From contig NZ_AQUO01000001.1 in assembly GCF_000371965.1 (NCBI RefSeq), positions 1,558,001 through 1,622,000 of the forward strand: 64,000 nt of DNA. Direction: 5' to 3'. Position numbers and translations under genes: made by a program. The notes beneath the pieces were generated by a model. The model worked only from the letters and a program-made list of their open reading frames with translations, was not told where the DNA came from and did no database searches. Positions 1 to 10,148 of this stretch are shown here, piece after piece (positions within the stretch are counted from its first letter, which is position 1; each line of letters opens with the position of its first letter). The DNA is from Paracoccus sp. N5. GTDB lineage: Bacteria; Pseudomonadota; Alphaproteobacteria; Rhodobacterales; Rhodobacteraceae.

Positions 1-338
1 AGACCTCGCGCCTGCTGCGCGAGCGGCTGGGCTGGCCCGAGGGCGTGATCGACACCAGCTTCCAGTCGGTCTTCGGCACCGAGGAATGGCTGCGGCCCTA
101 TACCGTCGAGCATGTGGCCGCACTGGCGCGGCAGGGCATCACCGAGATCGCGGTGATCTCGCCGGCGTTTTCCGCCGATTGCATCGAGACGCTGGAAGAG
201 ATCCAGGGCGAGATCCGCGAGGCCTTCATCCATGCCGGCGGCAAGGAATTCACCTATGTCCCCTGCCTGAACGCCGAGCCGGCGCATATCGATGTGCTGG
301 CGGCGGTGATCGCCGAGAACCTGGGCGGTTGGGTCTGA
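1..338 (+). CDS. hemH: Ferrochelatase, C-terminal part (cut by window edge)
   Basis: The reading frame is open from base 3 and ends with TGA at 336-338, giving about 111 residues of the C-terminal part. Ferrochelatase inserts Fe2+ into protoporphyrin IX, the last step of protoheme synthesis. The visible part carries the family's C-terminal pattern: TSFQSVFGTEEWLRPYT, then a segment ending in a conserved glutamate-rich helix (CIETLEEIQGE) and the FTYVPCLN stretch near the end. The N-terminal half with the catalytic histidine lies outside the window. A strong intrinsic terminator follows at 397-419. Identity is recognised from motifs; only about a third of the protein is visible. Confidence 0.93.
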   Translation, partial: TSRLLRERLGWPEGVIDTSFQSVFGTEEWLRPYTVEHVAALARQGITEIAVISPAFSADCIETLEEIQGEIREAFIHAGGKEFTYVPCLNAEPAHIDVLAAVIAENLGGWV

Positions 339-352
339 GGGGACCGCTGCTG

Positions 353-461
353 CCGGGGGCGCTGCCCCCGGGGGCCTGCCGGCCCCTTTCTCGCTGAAAA
401 AGGTCCGGCGGACCTTTTTCCGGGCGCTCGAAAGCCCCCGGGATATTTTCACAAGAAAGAA
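353..461 (+). repeat. Dispersed intergenic element, copy A
   Basis: This is the first of several intergenic copies built from a G/C hairpin followed by an A/T-rich tail. Here the hairpin arms are CCGGGGGC (353-360) and GCCCCCGG (364-371) with loop GCT. The tail at 435-461 reads CCCCCGGGATATTTTC followed by ACAAGAAAGAAG. Between them lies the hemH terminator. Closely similar tails occur at 9355, 13676 and 16907 (inverted), and looser ones at 21558 and 41553. Function is unknown; always lying between genes suggests a transcript end or mRNA-processing role, which is inference. Confidence 0.75.
397..419 (+). terminator. Intrinsic terminator of hemH
   Basis: A perfect 10-bp inverted repeat, AAAAAGGTCC (397-406) and GGACCTTTTT (410-419), has a 3-base GGC loop. 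The descending arm ends in five T residues, the standard form of a rho-independent terminator for the plus-strand hemH transcript. The A-run in the ascending arm makes it potentially bidirectional. Confidence 0.85.
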
Positions 462-469
462 GCTGTGAA

Positions 470-491
470 AAAGGCCCCGCGCGGGGCCTTT
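470..491. terminator. Bidirectional terminator between hemH and ldt
   Basis: A perfect 22-bp palindrome centred between 480 and 481 has arms AAAGGCCCCGC and GCGGGGCCTTT. It sits 2 bases past the stop codon of the minus-strand transpeptidase gene and is preceded by an A-run at 468-472, which becomes a T-run on the minus strand. It probably ends the minus-strand transcript and backs up the hemH terminator. Confidence 0.75.
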
Positions 492-493
492 CG

Positions 494-1150
494 TCAGATC
501 AGCATCACCTGCGTGCCGACCTTGGTCAGGTCGTAGAGCTGCTTGATGTGTTCGTTGTAGAGGCCGATGCAGCCGTTCGAGGACTTGCGGCCGATCTTGC
601 GCGTGTCGTGGGTGCCGTGGATGCGGTAATATTGCCAGGACAGCCACAGCGCATGGGTGCCCATCGGGTTCAGCGGGTCGCCCGGCTTGACGAATTCCGG
701 CCATTCCGGGTTGCGCTTGCGCATCTCGGGCGTCGGCGCCCAGCTGGGGCCTTCGACCTTCTTGATGATCTCGGTCCGGCCGGTGCGGGTCAGGTCGGGG
801 CTGACCGGGACCGAGGTCGGGAACAGCTTGTAGACCGACTGGTCCTCGGACCAGAAATGCAGGCAGCGCGAGGGCAGGTCCACGAGGATGGCGCCATTGG
901 TCAGCGTGCTGAAATAGGGCTGCCAGTCCTGCATGCGGAAGCTGGAGATATTGCGGCGCGAATCCTGGTTGGCGTCGTATTGCACCATGCCGGCGTCGGG
1001 CGTGGCGCCGCCGCCGCTGCCTTGCAGCACCTGGCCGGTATAGGGGTCGATCTGCTGGGCGATGGCCGGGGCGGCAAGGCCCGCAGCCCCCAGCGCCACC
1101 GAGGTGGAAAGGAATGTCCGACGCGAGATCGGATTCTTCGGCGTCATCAT
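494..1150 (-). CDS. L,D-transpeptidase (YkuD domain), Tat-exported
   Basis: This 218-residue protein should catalyse L,D-transpeptidation in the periplasm: 3-3 cross-links in peptidoglycan or attachment of a protein to it. The N-terminus has a twin-arginine signal (S9-R10-R11-T12-F13 followed by a hydrophobic stretch ending at AIA). The YkuD signature is at the C-terminal end: H178-G179-T180, then SSNGCIG with the catalytic cysteine at 194. The residue after CI is Gly where many family members have Arg. The start is the ATG at 1150, with CAGGAG about 6 bases upstream; a second ATG follows directly. It is transcribed divergently from the CAP lipoprotein gene. Which cross-link it makes cannot be told from sequence. 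Confidence 0.88.
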   Translation of the reverse strand: MMTPKNPISRRTFLSTSVALGAAGLAAPAIAQQIDPYTGQVLQGSGGGATPDAGMVQYDANQDSRRNISSFRMQDWQPYFSTLTNGAILVDLPSRCLHFWSEDQSVYKLFPTSVPVSPDLTRTGRTEIIKKVEGPSWAPTPEMRKRNPEWPEFVKPGDPLNPMGTHALWLSWQYYRIHGTHDTRKIGRKSSNGCIGLYNEHIKQLYDLTKVGTQVMLI

Positions 1151-1375
1151 CTGTCGCTCCTGATATATGACGGGCCGCTTGACGCGGCCTTCTCTGCCCG
1201 AGTTTTGCGAGAGGTCGTTACAAGGCCGCGCTTACGCCCCGGGCGGGCGGCTTGCAATTCAAACAAGCGTCATTGTCGCAACAGAGTCGCAGACTGTGGC
1301 GCTCACGCAATCTTGGGTTTGAAGCGGGGGCCGGGCTTTTGTATGGCTGGCGCAAAATATCTGGGACAGGACATC

Positions 1376-1957
1376 ATGCTGAAATTCACGACCTTGGCGC
1401 TGGTTTCGGTGCTGGCGCTGACCGCTTGCCAGCGGGCGCCGCAGCAGCAGCTGGGCCCCGACGGGCAGCCGCTGCCGGTGGCCTACAAGATCACCCCGAA
1501 GGAAGAGGCGCAGATCCCCGCCCGGCTGGTCGGCCAGATCAACGCGCTACGCGCCAATTCCGGCGCCGCCGGGCTGGTGCAGAACCCGATGCTGGACGCC
1601 GCCGCCAAGGTGCATGCGCGCGACATGGCGGCGCAGAACCGGGCCTGGCATTTCGGCTCGGACGGCTCGTCGCCGCTGGACCGGGTGCGGCGCCAGGGCT
1701 ATTCGGGCCATCTGGTGGGCGAGAACATCTCGGAGACTTACGAGAACGAAATCACCACCTTGAACGCCTGGATGCAGAACCGCGACACCCGCGACGTCAT
1801 CATGGATCCGAAGGCGAGCGAGTTCGGCGCCGGCTGGTATCAGGAGCCCTCGGGCAAGATCTGGTGGGTGCTGATCACCGGCGGCGCGGGCGGCGGCATG
1901 GCGATGCCGATGGCGGGCGGCTATGCGCCGGCGCCGGTGGGCGTCAGCACGCTCTGA
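1376..1957 (+). CDS. CAP-domain (SCP/PR1) lipoprotein
   Basis: This 193-residue protein begins with a lipoprotein signal whose lipobox is LTAC (Cys18), so it is probably anchored to an envelope membrane. The rest resembles the bacterial CAP superfamily (SCP/PR1, YkwD-like): an initial helix LVGQINALRANSGAA, histidines in AKVHARDMAAQNRAWHFGS, the GENI motif (VGENISE), a W-x-N-S/D-like WMQNRDTRD, and a closing GAGWYQEPSGKIWWVL strand. The C-terminus is a Gly/Met/Pro-rich tail. The frame is open far upstream, but the ATG at 1376 is chosen because it begins a clean lipoprotein signal. A terminator follows at 1976. The biochemical role of bacterial CAP proteins is poorly defined. Confidence 0.82.
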   Translation: MLKFTTLALVSVLALTACQRAPQQQLGPDGQPLPVAYKITPKEEAQIPARLVGQINALRANSGAAGLVQNPMLDAAAKVHARDMAAQNRAWHFGSDGSSPLDRVRRQGYSGHLVGENISETYENEITTLNAWMQNRDTRDVIMDPKASEFGAGWYQEPSGKIWWVLITGGAGGGMAMPMAGGYAPAPVGVSTL

Positions 1958-1975
1958 CCACGGCAAAGCGATTCG

Positions 1976-2012
1976 GGCGCGCGGTGCCGGGGGACCGGCC
2001 GCGCGCCTTTTT
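1976..2012 (+). terminator. Intrinsic terminator of the CAP lipoprotein gene
   Basis: The arms GGCGCGCGG (1976-1984) and CCGCGCGCC (1999-2007) form a perfect 9-bp stem, followed immediately by TTTTT (2008-2012). It lies 18 bases past the stop codon. Confidence 0.85.
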
Positions 2013-2094
2013 CCATGTCCGCAACAGCGGCGTGCGCCGGTCGCGCAACGCGGCCATCATGCCCTTGATTTCGCCGGAAAACCGGGTGTGACAG

Positions 2095-2138
2095 GCGTAC
2101 ACCGCGCGTACACCGGCCGTGCAGCGCGCGTGCAGCCG
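2095..2138. repeat. Four 11-bp imperfect tandem units
   Basis: Four consecutive 11-bp units lie here: GCGTACACCGC, GCGTACACCGG, CCGTGCAGCGC, GCGTGCAGCCG. Units 1-2 and 3-4 form two closely related pairs. The array ends 40 bases before the GFA-type gene. An 11-bp period is close to one DNA turn, so a regulator array is possible, as is a chance duplication. Confidence 0.6.
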
Positions 2139-2178
2139 GTTGCCTCCTGTGCCAAGATGGCCGGGGGAGGGGCGCGGC

Positions 2179-2571
2179 ATGGAGGAATTCAACGGCGGCT
2201 GCCTGTGCGGCGCCTTGCGCGTCGTGGCGCGGGGCCGGCCGGACCGGGTCGCCATCTGTCATTGCCTGGATTGCCGCAAGCATCACGGCGCGCTGTTCTA
2301 TGCCGCCGCGATCTTTCCGCGCGCGGCGGTGACGGTCACGGGCGAGGCGCGCGACTGGCGCGGGCGCTGCTTCTGTCCGACCTGCGGCTCGTCGGTCTTT
2401 GCCCGCAGCGGCGAGGAGATCGAGGTCCATCTGGGCGCGCTGGATGCGCCGGACCTGCTGGTGCCGGAGTATGAAGCCTGGACCATCCGCCGCGAAAGCT
2501 GGCTGCCGGCATTCCCGGTCGGGCGCTGCTATGCGCGGGATCGCGAGGATGGCAATGCGGCGCAGCGGTGA
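2179..2571 (+). CDS. GFA/CENP-V family zinc-binding protein
   Basis: This 130-residue protein belongs to the family named after the glutathione-dependent formaldehyde-activating enzyme. It has the zinc-binding cysteines in the expected order: C8-x-C10 in GGCLCGALR, C27-x-C29-x2-C32 in ICHCLDCRKHHG, and C66-x2-C69 in FCPTCGSSVFAR. Family members are small beta-sheet proteins; a few act on S-hydroxymethylglutathione, but most have no known substrate, so enzymatic function should not be assumed. The start is the ATG at 2179 after a GGGGGAGG purine run. A GTG further upstream is in frame but would run through the 11-bp repeats. It appears to be a single-gene unit. Confidence 0.85.
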   Translation: MEEFNGGCLCGALRVVARGRPDRVAICHCLDCRKHHGALFYAAAIFPRAAVTVTGEARDWRGRCFCPTCGSSVFARSGEEIEVHLGALDAPDLLVPEYEAWTIRRESWLPAFPVGRCYARDREDGNAAQR

Positions 2572-2747
2572 TCGGATCGTTGCGAAGGAGGGTGCGGGTT
2601 GCGACATGGCGGGGCGCAGGCGCTGCGGAATCGCATGGACGGCAGCGCGGGGTGCGGCCTGGCTGATCCGGCCCAGGGCCGCCTGCCGCCCTGCACGCGG
2701 TCATCGGACGGCCGGCAGCCCGCCTGCAACGGGACGCGCGCCCGATG

Positions 2748-2772
2748 AAAAAGGCCCCGCGCGGGCGGGGCC
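2748..2772 (-). terminator. Intrinsic terminator of the lipoprotein transpeptidase gene
   Basis: Arms GGCCCCGC (2753-2760) and GCGGGGCC (2765-2772) form an 8-bp stem with loop GCGG. Bases 2748-2752 are A5, which read as T5 on the minus strand after the hairpin. It lies 12 bases past the minus-strand stop codon. Confidence 0.8.
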
Positions 2773-2784
2773 GTGTCGGTCGCG

Positions 2785-3315
2785 TCAGGGATAGACGAAA
2801 ATCGGCACGCCGGGTTGCAGCATGGCGAAGATCTCTTCGATCTCTTCATCCGTCACCGCGATGCAGCCGGCGGTCCAGTCGCGGCGCTGCTTCGAGAGCG
2901 CCCGCCCTTCGGGGCCGAGGCCGTGGATCATGATGTCGCCGCCGGGGCGCAGGCCCAGCATCGCCGCATGCGCCACGTCCTGCGCCGAAGGGTAGGAGAT
3001 GCCCAGCGACAGGTGATAGCGGCTGGCCGGGTTCTTGCGGTCGATGAAATAGACGCCCTCGGGGGTCTTGCCGTCGCCCTCGAACACCTTGGCGCCGACG
3101 GGCTGGCTGCCCAGGCCGACGTCATAGCTTTTCAGCACCGTCCGGCCCGAGATCAGGTAAAGCTTGCGCTCGCCCTTCTTGACCACGACCTGGGTCACGG
3201 GCGGGCCGGAATAGGACTTGAACTTGCTGGGTGCGGGCTGGCTGCTGTCGCCGCCGCAACTTGCCAGAAGCGCGATGGATACCACCGCGATCAAGGCGCG
3301 TATTGCCTGAATCAT
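2785..3315 (-). CDS. L,D-transpeptidase (YkuD domain) lipoprotein
   Basis: This is a 176-residue envelope lipoprotein: a hydrophobic N-terminus ends in lipobox LASC with Cys20. The YkuD domain follows directly: QVVVKKGERKLYLI, a GDGKTPEG strand, then IMIHG (His131) and the catalytic pocket DWTAGCIAV (Cys151). This arrangement is typical of ErfK/YbiS/YcfS/YnhG-type enzymes, but with the minimal catalytic domain only. It is the second YkuD protein in the first 3.3 kb and differs from the Tat-exported one by lipid anchoring. A GTG three bases upstream (3318) is an alternative start; the ATG is preferred because of the GAGGG at suitable distance. The substrate (cross-link versus protein anchoring) is unknown. 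Confidence 0.87.
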   Translation of the reverse strand: MIQAIRALIAVVSIALLASCGGDSSQPAPSKFKSYSGPPVTQVVVKKGERKLYLISGRTVLKSYDVGLGSQPVGAKVFEGDGKTPEGVYFIDRKNPASRYHLSLGISYPSAQDVAHAAMLGLRPGGDIMIHGLGPEGRALSKQRRDWTAGCIAVTDEEIEEIFAMLQPGVPIFVYP

Positions 3316-3380
3316 CACTGCCCTCTGTGCGCGTTATGCGCCTCGTTTTGCTATGAAATACCACAGAGGTTAAAACTTCG

Positions 3381-4594
3381 CTAGCGTCGGCGGAATTCCG
3401 CCACGGTTTCGACATGCGGCGACCAGCGGAACTGGTCGATCACGAAAAGCCGGGAGATCGTCCAGCCGCCCTGCGCGAGAATCCGCGCATCCCTTGCGAA
3501 AGTCACCGGATCGCAGCTGACCCAGGCCAGTTTTGCCGCGCCGATGCGGGCGATTTCACGGGCTTGCGCCTCGGTGCCCGCACGCGGCGGGTCGATCACG
3601 ATTGCGTCATAGCCCAGCTCGTCGGGCAGCAGCGGGCGGCGGGACAGGTCGCGGACCGCGGTCGTGATTCGACGCAGGCCGGGGGCGCGGCGGGCGGCGG
3701 CATCCAGCGCGGCGAGCGGCGCGGCGAGGCCCTCGACGGCATGGACCTCGGCGGTCTCGGCCAAGGGCAGGGTGAAGGTGCCGCAGCCGGCGAAGAGGTC
3801 GAGCAGGCGGCCGGCGCCGCGGGTGATGTCGCGCACGGCGGAAAGCAGCGCGGCCTCGCCCTCGGCCGTGGCCTGCAGGAAGCCGCCGGGCGGCGGGACC
3901 ACCTGGGCGCGGCCCATGGCCAGGGCCGGCGGGCGGCGGGTGATCGGCTGGTCGTTCCAGGTCAGCCGCGCCAGGTCGCCGCGCTCGGCCAGTGCGGCGA
4001 GGGCCGAGAACAGCGCCGGGTCCATCGGCTTGCCGCCGCTGGCGGCGATGTCGAGGCCGGCGGGGGTCTCGGTCACGGTCAGCGCGAGTTCGCCCGCGCG
4101 CGAGGCGCCGGTCACGGTCAGTTCGCGCAAGAGCGGCAGGGCCGCAAGGATCGCCGGGCGCAGGACGGGACAATCGGCCAGGTCGACGATCACCTCGGAG
4201 GCGCGGGCATGGAAGCCGACCAGCGCGCCCTTTTTCGTGCGCCGGCCCGAGAGCACGGCGCGGCGGCGCGAGCGCGGTGGCGAGATATGCACGCCGGCGA
4301 TGGGCGCGGCCAGCCCCTGGGCGCGCAGGGCCTCGGTGACGACGCCGACCTTCCAGGCCTTCACGAAAGCATCCGAGCCGTGCATCAGCGTGCAGCCGCC
4401 GCAGGCGCGGTAATGCGGGCAGGCCGCGCGCACCCGGTCGGGCGAGGGCGTCAGGATGCGCGGGGCGGCGATGCGGCCGTCCTGGGCCTCGCCCTCGACG
4501 GTCTCGCCGGGCAGGGTCAGGGCGGCAAGCGCCCGCGCCTCGCCCGAGATGGCGACGCCGTCGCCCTTGCGGCCCAGCCGCGCGATGTCCCAGA

Positions 4595-4598
<4 letters not shown>
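3381..4598 (-). CDS. Class I RNA methyltransferase, RlmD/TrmA family (23S rRNA or tRNA m5U)
   Basis: This 405-residue SAM-dependent enzyme should methylate C5 of a uridine in RNA. Four cysteines typical of the iron-sulfur members (RlmC/RlmD type) are present: C60, C66 and C69 in CPHYRACGGC, and C143 in ADCPVLRP. The SAM site is LLDLFAGCGTFTLPLA; an IVIDPPRAG motif and the nucleophile motif VSCDPVTFARD follow. An N-terminal TRAM-like segment is short. The GTG start overlaps the TGA of the upstream ABC gene (GTGA). It is last in a chain of five overlapping minus-strand genes. Which uridine it modifies cannot be assigned. Confidence 0.87.
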
Positions 4599-6450
<1,852 letters not shown>

Positions 6451-6451
<1 letters not shown>

Positions 6452-7611
6452 CAGCGGTCCTGTTCCAGGGCGATGCGGCGCAGCGCGTCGCGGCCCAGGG
6501 CGAAATCGTGGTCGATCCAGGCCGTCTCGGCCCGTTTCAGGGCGGCGCCCAGCGCCGGGCCCGACAGATCGGGCATCAGGTCGCGGGCGGCCAGCGGGAA
6601 TTGCGCCTGGTCGCCCTTCGCCACGGCATGGCACCAGCCGAAGGGCGGCGGTGCGCCGCGGGCGGCGCGGATCAGCACCGATTGCGCGGCGGCGCGGCGG
6701 CCGAGGCGATAGGCGGCCTCGGCGGCGGGCAGCGCCAGTGCCTGGGCGATGCGGTCCTGTTCGCGCGCCTCGTCGCGCGACAGGCGCAGGGCGGCGGCGG
6801 GGTCGTCGGCCGCCAGCAGCGCCAGCCGGCGCGGCCAGCAGGGCAGGGCGCCGGTGCCGAAATCATGCTCGGCCGCGACCAGCTCGGCCATGTCGCCGGC
6901 ATCGGCGCCGGGCAGGACCAGGGGCAGCACGCCCGCCTCGGCCATCAGCGCCAGCGCGCGCGACGGGTCGGGCGCGTCCAGAAGCTTGCGCATCTCGTGC
7001 CCGATGCGTTCGCGGGAAATCCCGCGCAAGCCCCCGCGCAGCGCGGCGCAGGCGGCAAGCGCGTGCAAATCGGCCTCGCGGCCATAGCGGGCGAGGAAGC
7101 GATAGAAGCGCAGGATGCGCAGGTAATCCTCGCGGATGCGGGTCTCGGCATCGCCGACGAAGCGCAGCCGGCGCCGGGCCAGGTCGGGCAGGCCGCCGAC
7201 CGGGTCCAGCACCGCGCCCTCGGCGGTGGCATAGAGCGCGTTCATGGTGAAGTCGCGGCGCTGCGCGTCATCCTCGATCCGGTCGGAAAAGGCGACCACG
7301 GCGCGGCGGCCGAAGGTTTCCACGTCGCGGCGGAAGGTCGTGACCTCATAGCCGCGCCCTTCGGCGACGATGGTGACGGTGCCATGCTCGATGCCGGTCG
7401 GGACGGCGCGCAGCCCGGCGGCCTCGGCCAGGCGGATCACCTGCTCGGGCCGGGCCGAGGTGGCGAGGTCGATGTCGGCGACCGGCTCGCCCAGAAGCGC
7501 GTTTCGGACGGCGCCGCCGACCACCAGCGCCTGCGCGCCGTCGGCCGAGAGCGCGGCCATGACGGCGATGAGCGCCGGGTCGTCGAGGAAGGGCGCGGTG
7601 ATGCGGGTCAT
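6451..7611 (-). CDS. cca: CCA tRNA nucleotidyltransferase
   Basis: This 386-residue class II nucleotidyltransferase adds or repairs the 3'-CCA of tRNA. The polymerase head has the VGGAVRN motif, the catalytic DID pair in PVADIDLAT, and the following YEVTTFRRDVE strand. The RRDFTMNAL motif and the template EDYLRILRFYRFLARYG motif follow. The C-terminal half is the alpha-helical tRNA-binding part, as in alphaproteobacterial CCA enzymes. The ATG overlaps the TGA of the Nudix gene by four bases (ATGA), so translation is probably coupled. Confidence 0.93.
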
Positions 7612-8192
7612 GGGACGAGCCTTCGGGCCAGGGAATGCAGCACGCGGGCGGTGGCGCCCCAGATGTAATAGGGCCCCCAGGGGGCGACGTAATAGTCGCG
7701 CCGGGCGCCGCGCCAGATCCGGCCCTCGACATGGTAATGCGCCGGGTTCGCGACATGGGCGAAGGGCACGGTGAAGACCTCCTCGACCTCGCCCAGTTCG
7801 GGGACCGGGGTGAAGGGGCCATGGACCAAGGCCAGCACCGGGGTCATGGCGTAATTGGTCACGGTGCGATGCGGCGGCATGGTGCCCAGCACCTCGACCT
7901 GCGCGGGGTCGAGGCCCACCTCCTCATGCGCCTCGCGCAGGGCGGCGGCGGTTTCGTCGGCGTCGGTCGGATCGACCTTGCCGCCGGGCAGCGCGATCTG
8001 GCCGGGGTGGTGGCGCAGTCCCGAGGCGCGCTTGGTCAGGATCAGCCGGCCGGTTTCGGCGTCGAAGGCGGCGAGCACGCCGGCCGGGCGCAGCGGCGCC
8101 TCGCCCGGCGGCGCGGCGCCGAAGTCGTAGTCGGACGAAGGCCCCGTCGTTCCCGACAGGGCCCGCAGCAGCTGCTGGCGGATGCTGCTCAA
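7608..8192 (-). CDS. Nudix hydrolase, CoA pyrophosphatase type
   Basis: The 194-residue product should hydrolyse CoA or its derivatives to phosphopantetheine and adenosine bisphosphate. Evidence is the CoA-specific motif LTKRASGLRHHPGQIALPGG and the following Nudix helix REAHEEVGL. Between them, the Nudix-box glutamate is replaced by VDPTDAD, as in the NudL/YeaB group. The conserved C-terminal part with PYYIWGATARVL is present. The best start is TTG at 8192, overlapping the TGA of hslO (TTGA). An open frame extends far upstream inside hslO but has no support. Its place in a proteostasis and tRNA-maturation chain is common in this family of bacteria. Confidence 0.87.
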   Translation of the reverse strand: MSSIRQQLLRALSGTTGPSSDYDFGAAPPGEAPLRPAGVLAAFDAETGRLILTKRASGLRHHPGQIALPGGKVDPTDADETAAALREAHEEVGLDPAQVEVLGTMPPHRTVTNYAMTPVLALVHGPFTPVPELGEVEEVFTVPFAHVANPAHYHVEGRIWRGARRDYYVAPWGPYYIWGATARVLHSLARRLVP

Positions 8193-9232
8193 TGCGCGGC
8201 CCGGTTTTCTGGAGCCCGGTTTTCTGGGGCGCGGCTTTTCGGCGGCAGCGGCTGGCCTTCGGCATCGACCGTCGCCTCGAAGCCGAGGCTTTTCGGGTCG
8301 AATTCGTAATGCGCGCCGCAGAACTGGCAATCGGCGGTGACGATGCCGTCCTCGTTCGTCATGTGGCCGATGTCCTTCTGCGAATAGATCGACAGCGTGC
8401 CGCGCACCCGGTCGGCGTTGCAGGAGCAGCCGAAGACCAGGTGCTGCGGCGCGAAGGAGGTCGGCTCTTCTTCGTGGAACAGCCGGAAGACCAGGTTCGG
8501 CAGCGGCAGCGCGGCATCGACCAGCTCGATCGCCTCGACCGTGGCCATCAGCATGGTCGAGCGGGTCCAGTCCTCGGATTGCGCGCCTTGCAGGATGTCG
8601 GCGGATTCCAGCGCCTCGCCCTGCGGCGCGGCGTGGCTGGCGGCGGGCAGGGTCTGCAGCATGACGCCGCCGGCGCGCCAATGCTCGCCCGCGGTGCCGG
8701 GCAGGCGGGCGCGGCCCACGGTCAGCTCGAACCGGGTCGGCAGTTGCTCGGACTGTTCGAAATAGGTCTGGGCGCAGGCGGCGAGCGCGCCGCCCGAAAG
8801 CGGCGTCAGGCCCTGGTAGGGCGTCGTGCCCTCGCCCTGGTCGATGAGCACGGCGAAATAGCCCTGGCCGAGCTGGTCGAAGCCCGGCGCGTCCGGGTTC
8901 AGCCGCTCGGCGTCGAAGCTGGCCCAGGCGCGCATGCGGGCGGGGGCGCCTTCGGATTCCGGGGCGTAATAATCGGTGGCGAGCGTGCGGATGGCGCCGT
9001 TGCCGCGCACCTGCAGCGAGAGTTTCCAGCGCAGCTTGATGGTCTGGCCGATCAGCGCGGTCAGCGTGGTCAGTTCGGCCAGCATGGCGCTGACCGCGAC
9101 CGGATAGTCGTGGCGCGACAGGATATGTTCCAGCGTGGCGCCGAGCCGCGCGACGCGGCCGCGCATGCCGGAGCGTTCGAGCTGGAAGGGCAGCACGCTG
9201 TCGTCCCAGGAGATTTCCTTCGTTTCGGTCAT
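8189..9232 (-). CDS. hslO: Hsp33 redox-regulated chaperone
   Basis: This 347-residue holdase chaperone is activated by oxidation and unfolding of its C-terminal zinc domain. The four zinc cysteines are present as C-x-C (FGCSCNADR) and C-x2-C (ADCQFCGAHYEF). The N-terminal part shows the family's LGATLEHILSRHDYP and substrate-binding FELTVGRARLPG regions. After the zinc domain the tail has a duplicated APENR unit caused by a 15-bp tandem repeat. It is the first gene of a five-gene overlapping chain and is divergent from rpe; the ATG at 9232 lies about 90 bases from a copy of the dispersed element. Confidence 0.93.
   Translation of the reverse strand: MTETKEISWDDSVLPFQLERSGMRGRVARLGATLEHILSRHDYPVAVSAMLAELTTLTALIGQTIKLRWKLSLQVRGNGAIRTLATDYYAPESEGAPARMRAWASFDAERLNPDAPGFDQLGQGYFAVLIDQGEGTTPYQGLTPLSGGALAACAQTYFEQSEQLPTRFELTVGRARLPGTAGEHWRAGGVMLQTLPAASHAAPQGEALESADILQGAQSEDWTRSTMLMATVEAIELVDAALPLPNLVFRLFHEEEPTSFAPQHLVFGCSCNADRVRGTLSIYSQKDIGHMTNEDGIVTADCQFCGAHYEFDPKSLGFEATVDAEGQPLPPKSRAPENRAPENRAAH
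8199..8228. repeat. 15-bp tandem duplication in the hslO 3' end
   Basis: Two adjacent units (8199-8213 and 8214-8228) begin GCCCGGTTTTCTGG and differ only in the last base. On the minus strand they encode repeated APENR in the Hsp33 tail. This looks like a slippage duplication without frame change. Confidence 0.8.
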
Positions 9233-9319
9233 CCTATGTCCTTCGGAATGCGGATGCGCGGGGCCGAGGGCGGCGGCGCGCTTTGGCCTTCAATATAGGC
9301 CCTGCGCGCGAAAGCCCAA

Positions 9320-9381
9320 GGGGGCGCTGCCCCCGCCGCGCGTGCCGCGCGGCCCCCCCGGGATATTTCGACAAGAAAGAA
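9320..9381 (+). repeat. Dispersed intergenic element, copy B
   Basis: The hairpin GGGGGC-GCT-GCCCCC (9320-9334) is followed by a second G/C stem and the tail CCCCCGGGATATTTCG then ACAAGAAAGAA (9355-9381). The tail differs from copy A at only one or two positions. It lies in the divergent hslO-rpe interval, 75 bases before the rpe start. Confidence 0.75.
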
Positions 9382-9455
9382 AGCCGGCGTTTCGCGCGTG
9401 TTGACGGCTGGCGGGTTGTGGCGGTAACCGGGGCGGGCGTTTGCAGGAGCCCGCC

Positions 9456-10148
9456 ATGACATTCGACCGCAAGATCAAGATCGCGCCCTCCATCCTGTCG
9501 GCGGATTTCGCCGATTTCGGCCGCGAGATCCGCGCCATCGAGGCGCAAGGCGCCGATTGGGTGCATGTCGATGTCATGGACGGGCATTTCGTGCCGAACC
9601 TGACCTTCGGCCCGCCGGCCGTGAAGGCGTTCCGGCCGCATGTGGCCAGCTTCATGGACGTGCATCTGATGATCGCGCCGGTCGATCCCTTTATCGAGGC
9701 CTATGCCGAGGCCGGCGCCGACATGATCACCGCCCATGTCGAGGCCGGGCCGCATCCGCATCGCACCCTGCAGGCGATCCGGGCCACCGGCAGGAAGGCC
9801 GGGATCGCGCTGAACCCCGGCACGCCGGCCGAGGCGGTCGAGTATCTGCTGGACCTGTGCGACATGGTGCTGGTGATGACGGTGAACCCCGGCTTCGGCG
9901 GGCAGAAGTTCATCCATTCGCAGACGGCCAAGATCGCGCGGCTGCGCGCCATGATCGGCGACCGGCCGATCCATATCCAGGTCGATGGCGGCGTCGATCC
10001 GGTCACCGCGCCCTTGGTCGCGGCGGCGGGGGCGGATGTGCTGGTGGCGGGTTCGGCCGTGTTCAAGGGCGGCTCGGTCGCGGAGCCCGCGCCCTATGGC
10101 GCCAATATCCGCGCCATCCGCGAGGCGGCCGAGGCTGCCCGGCGTTGA
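9456..10148 (+). CDS. rpe: Ribulose-phosphate 3-epimerase
   Basis: This 230-residue TIM-barrel enzyme interconverts ribulose 5-phosphate and xylulose 5-phosphate in the pentose phosphate or Calvin pathways. Signature strands are visible: IAPSILSADFADF, the metal-site HVDVMDGHFVPNLTFGP, DVHLMI, NPGTPAE, VMTVNPGFGGQKF, and the phosphate-binding VDGGVDP and AGSAVFKG. The ATG at 9456 has CAGGAG seven bases upstream; an in-frame TTG 15 bases earlier is less likely. Its stop overlaps the start of waaA. No other Calvin-cycle gene is adjacent. Confidence 0.95.
   Translation: MTFDRKIKIAPSILSADFADFGREIRAIEAQGADWVHVDVMDGHFVPNLTFGPPAVKAFRPHVASFMDVHLMIAPVDPFIEAYAEAGADMITAHVEAGPHPHRTLQAIRATGRKAGIALNPGTPAEAVEYLLDLCDMVLVMTVNPGFGGQKFIHSQTAKIARLRAMIGDRPIHIQVDGGVDPVTAPLVAAAGADVLVAGSAVFKGGSVAEPAPYGANIRAIREAAEAARR

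Noticed and set aside
1250..1268. GCTTG-N9-CAAGC inverted repeat as an operator
   Set aside because: Only 5 bp per arm in a divergent region; chance is likely.
548..1375. Open plus-strand frame upstream of the CAP lipoprotein start
   Set aside because: It runs antisense through the transpeptidase gene; the real protein starts at 1376 with a clean lipoprotein signal.
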